A stretch of 64,000 nt of DNA from Microvirga sp. 17 mud 1-3 (GTDB lineage: Bacteria > Pseudomonadota > Alphaproteobacteria > Rhizobiales > Beijerinckiaceae). The stretch covers positions 1,116,001-1,180,000 of the forward strand of contig NZ_CP029481.1 in the NCBI RefSeq assembly GCF_003151255.1. The letters run 5' to 3'. The notes under the pieces were generated by a model. That model saw only the letters and a list, made by a program, of their open reading frames with translations, searched no databases and was not told the DNA's origin. A program made the position numbers and the translations under genes. Below are positions 1 to 8,841 of this stretch, one piece after another. Every line of letters starts with the position of its first letter. Position 1 is the first letter of the stretch.

Positions 1-9
1 GAATTTCGT

Positions 10-111
10 TCAGAACACCCCGACCACGATAGCGCAGATGAAGGCGAGCGAAACGCACACCGCTGCGATGTTGAGCTTGGAAGCCTTGTCCAACTTCGAC
101 GTCAGGTTCAT
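10..111 (-). CDS. Small single-pass membrane protein (33 aa)
   Basis: Complete small gene: ATG at 111 and TGA at 10-12. The product has a short polar, lysine-containing N-terminus (about residues 1-13) followed by one strongly hydrophobic segment (14-33) that reaches the C-terminus, so it should be a single inner-membrane helix. A weak purine-rich ribosome site (AGGGAC) sits about 6 bases before the ATG. A perfect TTAA-N7-TTAA motif lies 30 bases upstream, which supports it as an expressed gene. No family is recognised and the function is unknown. Confidence 0.55.
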   Translation of the reverse strand: MNLTSKLDKASKLNIAAVCVSLAFICAIVVGVF

Positions 112-462
112 GAGAGTCCCTGTCTAAATGAAGGGGTAAATTAACAAAGCTTTAACAAGGTGAAAAGCCTCCCTTCATCAATCGAAACGGCGCAAGCGGT
201 TCGGTCGTACGGTAGAGCAGAGTTAAACACCTGGAACGTCAGCAAAATCAGGCGTAGGCCCGGAGTGGAAAAAAAGATATTGTGCGGCGCGCTTTGGAAA
301 ATCTTCACATATATTGGTGAATCGAACAGGTTTTTTCCTGAAATGCTATAGGTTTCAAAGGTTTTCGTCTCCTGCGCTTGCATTTCCTTTTAGGAAGATC
401 TCGGTGGGTCGAAGGTTTCGCCGTTGACGGTCTGTTTACGCCCGTCGGCCTAGTCTGATCCC
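112..462. other. Intergenic region without a recognisable gene
   Basis: About 350 bases between two divergent genes. Apart from the CtrA-like box at 141-155 nothing coding is convincing: the short ORFs here look like no known family. It is visibly more AT-rich than its surroundings and probably holds the divergent promoters of the small membrane protein and the extensin-family gene. Confidence 0.5.
141..155 (-). promoter_or_regulatory. Candidate CtrA box (TTAA-N7-TTAA)
   Basis: TTAA at 141-144 and TTAA at 152-155 are separated by exactly 7 bases, the full consensus for the alphaproteobacterial cell-cycle regulator CtrA. It lies 30 bases upstream of the 33-aa membrane protein gene, at a position where it would overlap a -35 region. 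The match is seen; binding is inferred. Confidence 0.5.
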
Positions 463-1431
463 ATGCGTCGCGGGTTTGTTGCGTTCATTGCCCTATCGCT
501 GGTCGGGCTCGGGTTGACGGGGTGCGGACTGTTCCGATTCGAACAGCGCGAGCCCTGGCGTTCCCAGGCCGAGGAAGCCTGCCTGTCCCAGCAGCTCGTC
601 CAGCCCTCCGCCTATATGGCCCTCTCGTCGAAGATCGACGGGCCCGGCGTGTGCGGCATGGATCATCCGTTCAAGGTCTCGGCCTTCAACAACGGCGCCG
701 TCGGCCTGAAATCCAAGGTGACCCTGGCCTGTCCGATCATTCCCCGGATCGATACCTGGATCGACGAGATCGTAAAGCCCGCCGCTACCCTGTATTTCGG
801 GGTGCCGGTCATTGACCTGAAGGCGGGGTCCTATTCCTGCCGCCCGCGCAACAACCAGAGGGGCGCCAAGGTGTCGGAGCATGCCTTCGGCAATGCCCTC
901 GACGTCATGGCCTTCGTCCTGGCCGACGGGCGGGAGATCGCAGTGGCCAAAGGCTGGAAGGGCGATCCGGCCGAGCAGGAATTCCTGCGCGAGGTCTTCG
1001 TGGGCGCCTGCCGCTATTTCAGCACGGTCCTGGCTCCCGGCTCCGATGCATATCATTACGACCACCTGCATATCGACCTGGCGCGCCACGACCCGCGCGG
1101 CACGCGGCGCATCTGCAAGCCGGTCCTGAAATTCGCCGCCCGGATCGATCCCGAGCGCAGCCGACTTGCCGCTGCGGAAGCTGCGCAGACGGCTGATCTC
1201 GCGCCGGTCGACATGGAGCAGGACATCCCGGAGGGTGGCTTCACGGGTATTCCCGGGCCCGCTTCCACGCCTGCTCCGGGCGGGCGCTATGCGGCCGACC
1301 TGTCGGTGCCCGGCACCTCCTCGTCGCAGCTTCCGCCCCTGCGCCCGCTCAACCAGAGCGCCATTCCGCCCGCCTACCGTCCGCCGGTGCCGGGGGAGCC
1401 CCTGGCGCTGCATGGGGCGGGAATCTACTGA
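463..1431 (+). CDS. Extensin-family lipoprotein
   Basis: 322 residues. The N-terminus is a lipoprotein signal: positive start, hydrophobic stretch, and a lipobox ending in Cys21 (Leu-Thr-Gly-Cys). The central part (about 40-225) resembles the bacterial extensin-like C-terminal domain (PF06904), with several conserved Cys and a His-rich stretch around YHYDHLHID, a pattern related to LAS-type metallopeptidases (DUF882/VanY-like fold). The last 90 residues are Pro/Ala-rich and probably disordered. Likely membrane-anchored in the periplasm and acting on or binding the cell wall; the substrate is unknown. Confidence 0.85.
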   Translation: MRRGFVAFIALSLVGLGLTGCGLFRFEQREPWRSQAEEACLSQQLVQPSAYMALSSKIDGPGVCGMDHPFKVSAFNNGAVGLKSKVTLACPIIPRIDTWIDEIVKPAATLYFGVPVIDLKAGSYSCRPRNNQRGAKVSEHAFGNALDVMAFVLADGREIAVAKGWKGDPAEQEFLREVFVGACRYFSTVLAPGSDAYHYDHLHIDLARHDPRGTRRICKPVLKFAARIDPERSRLAAAEAAQTADLAPVDMEQDIPEGGFTGIPGPASTPAPGGRYAADLSVPGTSSSQLPPLRPLNQSAIPPAYRPPVPGEPLALHGAGIY

Positions 1432-1514
1432 ACCGGCCCAAGCGGAGCCTTGACGTTCCTGTTTCGCGCTTACATGGTCCTGAAACGATCTGACGATCCG
1501 GTGGAGCGATAGCG

Positions 1515-1946
1515 ATGAAGTGGCTGGCGGCTTTGGTGTCCTGCGTGCTGGTGAGTGCACCCGTGCTCGCCCGCGAGATAACCCCGGCCGAACGGCGGGA
1601 CCATTCCTACAGCGCGTCGCTGCCCGGCTGCGAGGATCCCTCGGTCCTGGGCCAGATCTCGTCCGACTTTTCGACCCGCGAGAGCCGCTTTTGGGCCTCG
1701 TCTCTCACCATCGTGGGTTTCGAGCGTGTGGCCGAGACCGCCTGGCGCCCCTGGGGCCTCGACTACATCCCGCGCCGCTACTGCACCGGCACCGTGATCG
1801 TGTCGGACGGCTACAAGCGCCGGATCAATTACTCGGTCCGTGAGAAGCTCGGCTTCATCGGCATCGGCTGGAGCGCCGATTGGTGCGTGGTCGGGCTCGA
1901 CCGGAACTACGCCTACGCGCCCCTGTGCAAGCAGGCCCAGCCGTGA
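1515..1946 (+). CDS. Secreted protein of unknown function
   Basis: 143 residues with a clear Sec signal peptide (cleavage expected after Val-Leu-Ala, about residue 19). The mature part has four Cys (in GCED, YCTG, DWCV and LCKQ contexts), so two disulfides are possible, and aromatic-rich segments near RYC and NYAYAP. No domain is recognised. Its stop overlaps the GTG start of the RNase T2 gene (GTGA), so the two are almost certainly cotranscribed and translationally coupled. A role linked to the nuclease (inhibitor, partner, or simply neighbour) is only a guess. Confidence 0.8.
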   Translation: MKWLAALVSCVLVSAPVLAREITPAERRDHSYSASLPGCEDPSVLGQISSDFSTRESRFWASSLTIVGFERVAETAWRPWGLDYIPRRYCTGTVIVSDGYKRRINYSVREKLGFIGIGWSADWCVVGLDRNYAYAPLCKQAQP

Positions 1947-2614
1947 TTCTTGCCAGGTGCCTTGCCCTGGCAGGCACCTGGCTCCTCCTCGCCCTCCTCC
2001 CGGCCACCGCGCAGCCCATGCAGGAGCGGCGCGGAGCCCCGACGGGTGCGTTCGACTTCTACGTCCTGGCCCTTTCCTGGTCCCCAGGCTTCTGCGAGAC
2101 GAATGCCCGCGGGAACGAACGGGAGCAATGCCGGGAGGGCAGCGGCCTCGGCTTCGTGGTCCACGGCCTGTGGCCGCAATGGGAAACCGGCTACCCGACC
2201 TTCTGCGAGCCCGCCGGGCGCTTCGTGCCGCGCGCCGTGATCGACGAGAACGAGGGCCTGTTTCCCGACGCCAACCTCGCGCGCTACCAGTGGCGTAAGC
2301 ACGGCACCTGCGCGGGCGTGAGCCCCAGTGCTTATTTCGAACTCGTCCGGAAAGCGCAGGAGGTGGTGCGAATCCCGGAGGGTTTCGCCACAACCCGGAC
2401 GGAGGCCAAGGTCATGCCCATCGAGATCGAGCGGGCCTTCGCGAATGCCAATCCGGGCCTGCGGCCGGACATGATGGCGGTGTCCTGCGGCCGGCGGGTG
2501 TTTCAGGAAATCCGCATCTGCCTCGAAAAGGACCTGCGGGGCTTCCGCCGCTGCCCGGAGGTCGACCGGGACGGCTGCCGCGTGGGCGCGATCGCCGTGC
2601 CCATGCCCCGCTGA
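1943..2614 (+). CDS. Ribonuclease T2 family, secreted
   Basis: Endoribonuclease that cleaves RNA through 2',3'-cyclic phosphates. Both active-site blocks are present: CAS I with FVVHGLWP (residues 71-78, His74) and CAS II with QWRKHGTC (116-123, His120). Start chosen at GTG 1943, which overlaps the upstream stop and gives a compact signal peptide (about residues 1-23); the longer reading frame upstream would bury that signal. Several Cys fit the disulfides usual in the family. Length 223 aa is typical. Expected in the periplasm or outside the cell, where it would scavenge RNA. Confidence 0.92.
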   Translation: MILARCLALAGTWLLLALLPATAQPMQERRGAPTGAFDFYVLALSWSPGFCETNARGNEREQCREGSGLGFVVHGLWPQWETGYPTFCEPAGRFVPRAVIDENEGLFPDANLARYQWRKHGTCAGVSPSAYFELVRKAQEVVRIPEGFATTRTEAKVMPIEIERAFANANPGLRPDMMAVSCGRRVFQEIRICLEKDLRGFRRCPEVDRDGCRVGAIAVPMPR

Positions 2615-2674
2615 AGGCACCGGTGCGCGGCCGAGGCCGTTCCTTTCGTCCTTCGAACGTGGTTTAGATCCCCC

Positions 2675-3523
2675 ATGAATTATCGTCACGCCTTCCATGC
2701 CGGCAATTTCGCCGACGTCATGAAGCATGCCCTTCTGGTGCGGATCCTGGCCTATCTCCAGCGCAAGGAGACGCCCCTGCGGGTCATCGACACCCATGCG
2801 GGCATCGGCCTCTACGACCTGTCCGGCGACGAGGCCGGGCGGACGGGCGAGTGGGTCGATGGAATCGGCCGCCTCGACGAACCCTTCGGGCCCGACGCGG
2901 AGGCCCTGCTCGAACCCTATCGCCGCGTCGTCGCGGAGGTCCGCGCCCGTCATGGACAGAACGTCTATCCGGGCTCGCCCGGAATCCTGCGTGAAATGCT
3001 CCGCAGGCAGGACCGGGGCGTGTTCGTAGAGCTACATCCGGCCGATTACGCGGTCCTGAACGCGGCCTTCAACGCGGTTGCCAATCTCAAGGTGCTGCAT
3101 CTCGACGGCTGGACGGCTCTTCACGCACTCGTTCCGCCGAAGGAGAAGCGCGGGCTCGTGCTCATCGACCCGCCCTACGAGCAGCCGAACGAGCTCGAAC
3201 GGCTCGGCACGGAAATCCTCGGGGCCCTGCGCAAGTGGGAGACCGGCGTCTATGCGGGCTGGTATCCCATCAAGGCCCTGGAGCCCGTCAATGCGCTCGT
3301 GGAGCGCCTGCATGCCGAGAGCCCGCGCCCGGGACTGCGCCTGGAAATTCTCGTGGACGATCCGCGCGATCCGACGCGCCTCAACGGCAGCGGCCTAATC
3401 GTCTTCAATCCGCCCTGGGCTCTCAAGGCGGAGGCCGAGATCCTGCTCCCGGCCCTGGCGGAGCGTCTCTCCCGAGGGACGTATGCGGGCTATCGCTGTG
3501 AGCCGTTCGGCCCGCCTGCCTGA
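2675..3523 (+). CDS. rlmJ: 23S rRNA (adenine2030-N6)-methyltransferase RlmJ
   Basis: 282 residues, full length for the RlmJ/ComJ-like family (PF04378). The N-terminus starts with the characteristic MNYRHAFHAGNFADVMKH block, then the SAM-binding region around DTHAGIGLYDL, and the catalytic N6-adenine motif DPPY near residue 170. It methylates A2030 of 23S rRNA in the 50S subunit precursor in E. coli. It follows the RNase T2 gene by 60 bases and is probably transcribed on its own. Confidence 0.95.
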   Translation: MNYRHAFHAGNFADVMKHALLVRILAYLQRKETPLRVIDTHAGIGLYDLSGDEAGRTGEWVDGIGRLDEPFGPDAEALLEPYRRVVAEVRARHGQNVYPGSPGILREMLRRQDRGVFVELHPADYAVLNAAFNAVANLKVLHLDGWTALHALVPPKEKRGLVLIDPPYEQPNELERLGTEILGALRKWETGVYAGWYPIKALEPVNALVERLHAESPRPGLRLEILVDDPRDPTRLNGSGLIVFNPPWALKAEAEILLPALAERLSRGTYAGYRCEPFGPPA

Positions 3524-3587
3524 AATCCGTTGCGGGGGGCCCGCGCGGGCGGCATGAAGGGGCGTTCTGTCCCTATCAGGTCATCCC

Positions 3588-4193
3588 ATGCTCACTCTTC
3601 GCACGTCTCCCGCTTCGCCCTTCGGCCGGAAGGTCAAGATCTCCGCAGCCCTCCTGGGCCTGTCCGATCGCATCGAGGCCGTTCCTGCCGATACCAACGA
3701 TCCCGAGGATTCCCTGCGCCGGCAGAATCCGCTCGGCAAGATTCCAGCCCTGATCCTGGAAGACGGCGAGGTTCTCTACGACTCGCGGGTGATCGTCGAA
3801 TATCTCGATCATCTGGCCGGCGGCGGAAAAATCCTCCCGGCCGGGAAGGATCGCTTCACGGTCCTGCGCCAGCAGGCTGTGGCCGACGGCATCATGGATG
3901 CGGCGCTGCTCCAGGTTTACGAGGGGCGCTATCGAAGCGCGGACCGGCACGAGCCGAAATGGGTCGCTCTTCAGGCCGGCAAGGTCGAGAGGGGGCTCGC
4001 CTATGCGGAGGCGCATCTCTCGACGCCTGCGCCGGACCTTCATATCGGGCATGTCGCGCTCGCCTGCGCGCTTGGCTACCTCGATCTGCGCATGGGCGGC
4101 ACATGGCGCGAGACGCATCCCCGGCTGGTTGCCTGGCTCGCCGATTTCGAGGCTCGGGTCCCGGCTTTCGCCAAAACGCGCGTCACGGCCTGA
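3588..4193 (+). CDS. Glutathione S-transferase family protein
   Basis: 201 residues with the two-domain GST layout: a thioredoxin-like N-terminal half (about 1-80) opening with LRTSPASPFGRKVK, the cis-Pro IPAL motif near residue 50, and an ED/DSR glutathione-binding motif around residue 63, then an all-helical C-terminal half. The substrate cannot be told from sequence. It ends just before a strong terminator shared with the convergent porin gene. Confidence 0.88.
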   Translation: MLTLRTSPASPFGRKVKISAALLGLSDRIEAVPADTNDPEDSLRRQNPLGKIPALILEDGEVLYDSRVIVEYLDHLAGGGKILPAGKDRFTVLRQQAVADGIMDAALLQVYEGRYRSADRHEPKWVALQAGKVERGLAYAEAHLSTPAPDLHIGHVALACALGYLDLRMGGTWRETHPRLVAWLADFEARVPAFAKTRVTA

Positions 4194-4197
4194 GACG

Positions 4198-4230
4198 AAA
4201 AAGGCCCGGTGTTTCCACCGGGCCTTTCTT
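4198..4230. terminator. Bidirectional intrinsic terminator
   Basis: Stem AAAGGCCCGGTG (4200-4211), loop TTTC, and the complementary arm 4216-4227, flanked by A-rich and T-rich runs. It lies between the convergent GST and porin genes and can stop transcription from both sides. Confidence 0.85.
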
Positions 4231-4249
4231 ATGGGCGAATGCGCCGAAC

Positions 4250-4939
4250 TTAGTAGGACGAGAACTTGTAGTTCAGGCCTGCGCGGATCACGCCGAACTC
4301 GTCCTTGTTCTTGTTGCTGCCGTAGTAACCCGCTCCGTAGAAGGGATCGTAGTTGTTGCCGTTGTCGATATTGACATACAGGCCTTCGATCCGGGCGGTC
4401 AGGTTGTTCGTGAAGGCGTATTCGAGACCGCCGCCGAGCGTCCAGCCGCCGTTGTCGCCGTTATAGGCGAAACCACCGGTGGCGTAGATGAGGGCGCGGT
4501 CGAACGCGAAGCCGGCGCGGGCGCGGACGGTGCCGAACCAGTCGTCGGAGCTCTTGCCGCCGTAGTAGTAGCCATAGACCGGGCTATACGAGAGGCGGTC
4601 GCGGCTGCCGCGGTCGGCGTACTGAATGTCCGCCTCGGCGCCGATCACGAACTGACCCATCTGATAGTTGTAGCCGACCTGGCCACCACCGACGAAGCCA
4701 CCGTCGTTGCCGCCGTTGCCACCATAGTAGCCGAGCAGCGGATCATAGAAGAACGGGTCGTTGTTGTTCGTATTCCAGCCATAGCCGGCGTTCACGCCGA
4801 CGTAGAAACCGGTCCAGGTGAAGACCGGGACGGCCGCAATCACCGGAGCCGGAGGAGCGGCACGCGCCGGCAGGTCGGCCGCGGAGGCGGCTCCGGCGAA
4901 ACCGAAAAGAGCAACGCTGGCGAGAAGGATTTTCTTCAT
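4250..4939 (-). CDS. Outer-membrane beta-barrel porin (Omp25/RopB type)
   Basis: 229 residues. Sec signal peptide (about 1-20, Ala-Ser-Ala cleavage) followed by a Pro/Ala linker and an eight-strand barrel pattern: the WTGFYVGVNAGYGW opening is diagnostic for the alphaproteobacterial Omp25/31 porin family, and the chain ends in alternating aromatic residues (YKFSSY). Loops are Gly/Asn/Tyr-rich. It sits alone between the terminator at 4198 and a 280-base upstream region, as expected for a highly expressed surface protein. Confidence 0.9.
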   Translation of the reverse strand: MKKILLASVALFGFAGAASAADLPARAAPPAPVIAAVPVFTWTGFYVGVNAGYGWNTNNNDPFFYDPLLGYYGGNGGNDGGFVGGGQVGYNYQMGQFVIGAEADIQYADRGSRDRLSYSPVYGYYYGGKSSDDWFGTVRARAGFAFDRALIYATGGFAYNGDNGGWTLGGGLEYAFTNNLTARIEGLYVNIDNGNNYDPFYGAGYYGSNKNKDEFGVIRAGLNYKFSSY

Positions 4940-5219
4940 GGTTACTTTCCTATTCGATATTCCCGATCCCGATACACAAACACACGAAAGTCCCGGACCG
5001 AGTCAGACTACGGAACCTATATAGATCGAGAGCCTCGTGAGATCTGTGACATGTCCACAACAGCACCTGGAGGGCACTGTGACAGGATTGTGGCAGACTT
5101 TTTGTGTATTCCCCTTGGCATCCCTTGCCATACAGAACGCCTTACGGCCCAGTTGGTTCGAGGGTCTGACGGCGCAAGGATGATTTTTGCCACGTTTCGG
5201 CCAGGGTGCAGGGGAATTC

Positions 5220-5993
5220 ATGAGTGAAACCATGGCAATTGCGGGGGTGGCCCTGGTCACGGGAGGCGCCCGCCGGATCGGCCGCAGCCTCGTCGAGAGG
5301 CTCGCCCGGGAAGGGTATTCGGTCGCGATCCATTGCCACCGCTCCGTCACTGATGCGGAGGAGGTAGCCCATGATATCCGTCGCGCCGGCGGGCGGGCCG
5401 CCATCGTCAGCGCCGACCTGTCGGATTCTGCAGCCGTCGGCGGGATGGTGGAGGAAGCGCGCGCGGCCCTCGGGCCCCTGACGCTCCTCGTCAACAATGC
5501 ATCGGAGTTCGAGCCTGACGAGGTCCTGAGCCTGTCGCCGGAGCGCTGGGACCGGCATTTCGCCGTGAACCTGCGGGCACCGGCCCTTCTGGCGCGGGAC
5601 TTCGCCCATCAGCTGCCAGAGGATGCCGAAGGAAACATCGTCAACATCGTCGATCAGCGCGTCTGGAAGGTCACGCCGCAATTCTTCTCCTACACGCTGA
5701 CCAAGGCTGCCCTTTACACGGCGACGCAGACCATGGCGCAGGCGCTGGCACCGCGCATCCGGGTGAATGCCATCGGGCCGGGCCCGACCCTCGCCAATGC
5801 ACGCCAGGAGGCCGAGGATTTCGCCCGGCAGACCGACGCGCTGCTGCTGCGGCGGGGAAGCGGCCTGGACGAGATCGGCGATGCCCTGATGTATCTCGTT
5901 CGCGCCCGCAGCGTCACCGGTCAGATGATCGCCGTGGACGGAGGCCAGCACCTCGCCTGGGAGACGCCGGACGTTACAGGTATGAGGGAATGA
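5220..5993 (+). CDS. SDR family oxidoreductase, FolM/pteridine-reductase-like
   Basis: 257 residues from ATG 5220, which has AGGGG in front of it; an ATG at 5232 is an alternative. Rossmann NAD(P) motif TGGARRIGRS near the start (the GGxRRIG form is usual in pteridine reductases and FolM), NNAS block, and the catalytic pair YTLTK (Tyr-x3-Lys). The Ser of the usual triad is not obvious: the region reads IVDQRVWK, again as in FolM-type enzymes. Probably reduces dihydrofolate or another pterin; the substrate is inferred. The 3' end overlaps the convergent pgeF by 20 bases. Confidence 0.82.
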   Translation: MSETMAIAGVALVTGGARRIGRSLVERLAREGYSVAIHCHRSVTDAEEVAHDIRRAGGRAAIVSADLSDSAAVGGMVEEARAALGPLTLLVNNASEFEPDEVLSLSPERWDRHFAVNLRAPALLARDFAHQLPEDAEGNIVNIVDQRVWKVTPQFFSYTLTKAALYTATQTMAQALAPRIRVNAIGPGPTLANARQEAEDFARQTDALLLRRGSGLDEIGDALMYLVRARSVTGQMIAVDGGQHLAWETPDVTGMRE

Positions 5994-6750
5994 GCGTGAT
6001 GGCCGAGATCAGGCGGCCGTAATCGGGCTCGCCGCGATGGGTCGTGCGCCGGTAGCTGAAGAACTGGTCCTCGTGGGAATAGGTGCAGAGGCCCAGATTG
6101 GCGAATTCGCCGATCCCGGCCCACTCCAGCCGACGGCCGATATAGGCGGGCAGGTCGAACATGGCATGGCCTTCCCGCGCGCTCGGCCGGAAGAAATCCT
6201 CGTTGCCGGAATCGAGCGCGATGAAATTCGCTCTGAATTCGCCGCCGACCTCATAGGCGTCGGGGCCGATGGTGGGCCCCAGCACCGCCACGATCTTGTC
6301 GCGCCGCGCCCCGAGCTGCTCCATGGCCTCGAGGGTTGCTTCCAGAATTCCCGAGGAGGCACCGCGCCAGCCCGCATGAGCGGCACCGATGATGCCCACA
6401 TGAGGATCGGCGAAAAGGACGGGTCCGCAATCCGCCGTCGTGATCCCGAGCGCGATGCCCGGCACGGCCGTCGCCATGCCGTCGGCCTTGGGGCGCTGCC
6501 CCTCCCATGGCTTCTCGACGATCACCGCATCGGCCGAATGGACCTGGTGCACGCTGACGAGGGCCTCGGGCGCGACCTCCAGCTCCGCGGCCATGCGGCG
6601 GCGGTTCTCGCGCACTTTCTCGGGGTCGTCCGAGGAGCCGAGGCCGCCGTTCAGGGATGCGTAGATTCCCTCCGATACGCCGCCCTCGCGGGTGAAGAAG
6701 GCGTGCCGGATGTTGGGATAGGTCGCGAGTTCGGGGGCTTCGACATACAT
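5974..6750 (-). CDS. pgeF: Peptidoglycan editing factor PgeF (YfiH/laccase-domain)
   Basis: 258 residues, full length. The zinc-site residues of the family are visible: His71 (VHQVH), Cys108 (TTADCGP) and His125 (AHAGWRG). In E. coli PgeF removes wrongly incorporated L-Ser from muropeptides; the fold also shows purine nucleosidase/phosphorylase activity in homologs. Third gene of the operon lgt - methyltransferase - pgeF, 5 bases after its neighbour, which fits a cell-envelope role. Confidence 0.93.
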   Translation of the reverse strand: MYVEAPELATYPNIRHAFFTREGGVSEGIYASLNGGLGSSDDPEKVRENRRRMAAELEVAPEALVSVHQVHSADAVIVEKPWEGQRPKADGMATAVPGIALGITTADCGPVLFADPHVGIIGAAHAGWRGASSGILEATLEAMEQLGARRDKIVAVLGPTIGPDAYEVGGEFRANFIALDSGNEDFFRPSAREGHAMFDLPAYIGRRLEWAGIGEFANLGLCTYSHEDQFFSYRRTTHRGEPDYGRLISAITLIPSYL

Positions 6751-6755
6751 GGGCG

Positions 6756-7841
6756 TCAGGTCCTCGCCGGAATGGAGGGCAGGGGGGCCAATCCGGGGAC
6801 GGCCTCGAGGCTCGGATGGCTTAAGGCCAAAACCTTAAAGAGCTCCCCCATCGCCTGTGGGCCGCGGCCGGTCAGGCGCTGGAGGGCATGGTCGATGGTC
6901 TCGGCCTGGGCGGGCGAGGCCTGTCGCTTCAGGGTCGCGGCCCGGGCTGCAATGCCGAGGCTTTCGAGGAAATCGCCCTGGGTGGCCATGCCGTGGATCC
7001 GCAGGCTTTCGCCCGCGGCCGCCTGGGCAATGCGGTGGAAATCCACATGGGTCGTCAGGTCGGCCTCTCCGGGATCAGCCAGAGGATCCGCATAGGCGTG
7101 GCCCTTCACGGCCTGGAGCGTGTCCGCGAAGGCCGGGCCCCAATAGCCGTAATCGATGAACAGAGCCGCCCCCCTCTGCCGGGCGAGCCTGCGGGCGATG
7201 CCGGTCGCCACGGCGAGGCCCGCGACAGGCCATTCGAGCATTGCCCCGAGCCGGGGAGGGGAGCCGAGGGAGGCCTCTGGCTCAGGCTTCAGGCCGAAGG
7301 CCAGCGCCTCGCCTTCGAGCCCGACCAGGCGCTCGCACCAGCCCCGTTCCGTGCCGATGAACTGGCGCACCGGCAGGGCATCGAAGAACTCGTTGGCGAC
7401 GATCAGGGTCGGCCCCTCGGGAACATCCTCCAGGCGGTCGTGCCAGGAGACCGGCACGCCGGAGGTGGAGAGGGCCGCCTTCTGGCGCTCCCGCAGGGCC
7501 GGGCTCGTCTCCACGAGATGCACGGAGGCAGCGGCCAGGAAATCCGGCATCAGCCGCCCGGCGCGCAGCAGGTCTGCCATCAGCGTACCGCGCCCTGGGC
7601 CGAGTTCGACCAGCCGCAGGGACCCGGGTCGTCCCATTGCGTGCCAGGTCTCGAGCATCCACAGGCCGATCAGCTCGCCGAACATCTGGCTGATTTCAGG
7701 CGCCGTCGTGAAGTCTCCCGCCGACCCGAGCGGGTCGCGTGTGGCATAGTAATGGGCCAGGCACAGGCTCATGTAGCGCTCGACCGTGATCGGCCCTTCG
7801 AGGGCGATGAGGCCGTGCAAGGTCCTGGCGAAGGCGTTCAC
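6756..7841 (-). CDS. Class I SAM methyltransferase, NDUFAF7/MidA family
   Basis: 361 residues from GTG 7841. This start overlaps the lgt stop (GTGA) and gives the N-terminus usual in the family (LHGLIALEGPITVERYM); a longer open frame upstream lies inside lgt and is discarded. SAM motif I is seen as VELGPGRGTLM. The mitochondrial homolog NDUFAF7 dimethylates an arginine of complex I; the bacterial target is not established. Middle gene of the lgt operon. Confidence 0.9.
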   Translation of the reverse strand: MNAFARTLHGLIALEGPITVERYMSLCLAHYYATRDPLGSAGDFTTAPEISQMFGELIGLWMLETWHAMGRPGSLRLVELGPGRGTLMADLLRAGRLMPDFLAAASVHLVETSPALRERQKAALSTSGVPVSWHDRLEDVPEGPTLIVANEFFDALPVRQFIGTERGWCERLVGLEGEALAFGLKPEPEASLGSPPRLGAMLEWPVAGLAVATGIARRLARQRGAALFIDYGYWGPAFADTLQAVKGHAYADPLADPGEADLTTHVDFHRIAQAAAGESLRIHGMATQGDFLESLGIAARAATLKRQASPAQAETIDHALQRLTGRGPQAMGELFKVLALSHPSLEAVPGLAPLPSIPART

Positions 7842-8704
7842 GCGGCCGTCGCGGCGGTCGAGGACCGCGTCCAGCCCCGGGCCGCGATCCAGATGGCCGC
7901 GATCCCGGCGAGCGCCATCGGGACTGACAAGAGCATGCCCATGGTGATGCCGCCTTCCAGGAAACGGACCGAGGAGCCGAACAGGAAGCCGAGCTGCTCG
8001 TCCGGCTCGCGGAAGAACTCGCAGGCGATCCGCGCCAGGGCGTAGCCGAGGAGGAAGATCCCACCGACAAGGCCCGGGCGGCGAAAACCGAAGGCCCGGA
8101 CCGCGACCGTCATGACGATGAACAGGACGAGCCCCTCCGCGAAGGCCTCGTAGAGCTGGCTCGGATGACGCGGGACAGGCCCCCCATGGGGGAAGACGAC
8201 CGCGTAGGGAAAGTCCGGCGCCGGGCGGCCCCACAATTCGCCGTTGATGAAGTTGGCGATGCGCCCGAAAAACAGGCCGATGGGCGCGACCGTGGAGGCG
8301 AGGTCGAGGATCGTCAGCGCATTGAGGCCCCGCGAGCGGGCGAAGAGCACGATTGCGAGCGCGGCTCCGAGGAAGCCCCCGTGGAACGACATGCCGCCCC
8401 GCCAGACCGCGAAGATCTCCAGGGGATGCTCCAGATAGGCCTTGAGGTTGTAGAACAAGACGTATCCGGTCCGCCCGCCGAGGACGACCCCGAGCGCCAC
8501 CCAGACGATGAGATCGTCGATATCCGCGGGCTTCGGCTGCGGCGAGGGTGCCCAGAGATCCGCCCGGGCGGCCAGGCGCTTCGCGTAGAACCAGCCGCCC
8601 AGAAGGCCGACCACATAGGCGAGCGCATACCAGCGGATCGCGAAGGGGCCGATCGAGAAGGCGACCGGATCGATGATGGGGAAGGCGAGGCCGGAAGGAG
8701 GCAT
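7838..8704 (-). CDS. lgt: Prolipoprotein diacylglyceryl transferase Lgt
   Basis: 288 residues from ATG 8704, the start that puts the first helix as in homologs (IDPVAFSIGPFAIRWYALAY). Transfers diacylglycerol from phosphatidylglycerol to the lipobox Cys of prolipoproteins in the inner membrane. The family signature is present (GRIANFINGELWGRP) as is HGGFLGA. About seven membrane segments. First gene of the operon with the NDUFAF7-like methyltransferase and pgeF. Confidence 0.95.
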   Translation of the reverse strand: MPPSGLAFPIIDPVAFSIGPFAIRWYALAYVVGLLGGWFYAKRLAARADLWAPSPQPKPADIDDLIVWVALGVVLGGRTGYVLFYNLKAYLEHPLEIFAVWRGGMSFHGGFLGAALAIVLFARSRGLNALTILDLASTVAPIGLFFGRIANFINGELWGRPAPDFPYAVVFPHGGPVPRHPSQLYEAFAEGLVLFIVMTVAVRAFGFRRPGLVGGIFLLGYALARIACEFFREPDEQLGFLFGSSVRFLEGGITMGMLLSVPMALAGIAAIWIAARGWTRSSTAATAA

Positions 8705-8841
8705 TCGGGGAACCCTGATCGCTTTTCCTGCCATTGGACTGCCGGGGCCCGGATCGTCAACCCTGTTGCGGCCGATGCCAAAAACGCCCACATGTGAGCC
8801 CATGCGGGCCCGGCGCCCGCCCCCTCATCACGGACAGACCC

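Noticed and set aside
3530-5227. 565-codon plus-strand open frame over the GST and porin genes
   Set aside because: Covers GST in another frame and the porin in antisense, across the terminator at 4198. It is a high-GC shadow with no domain.
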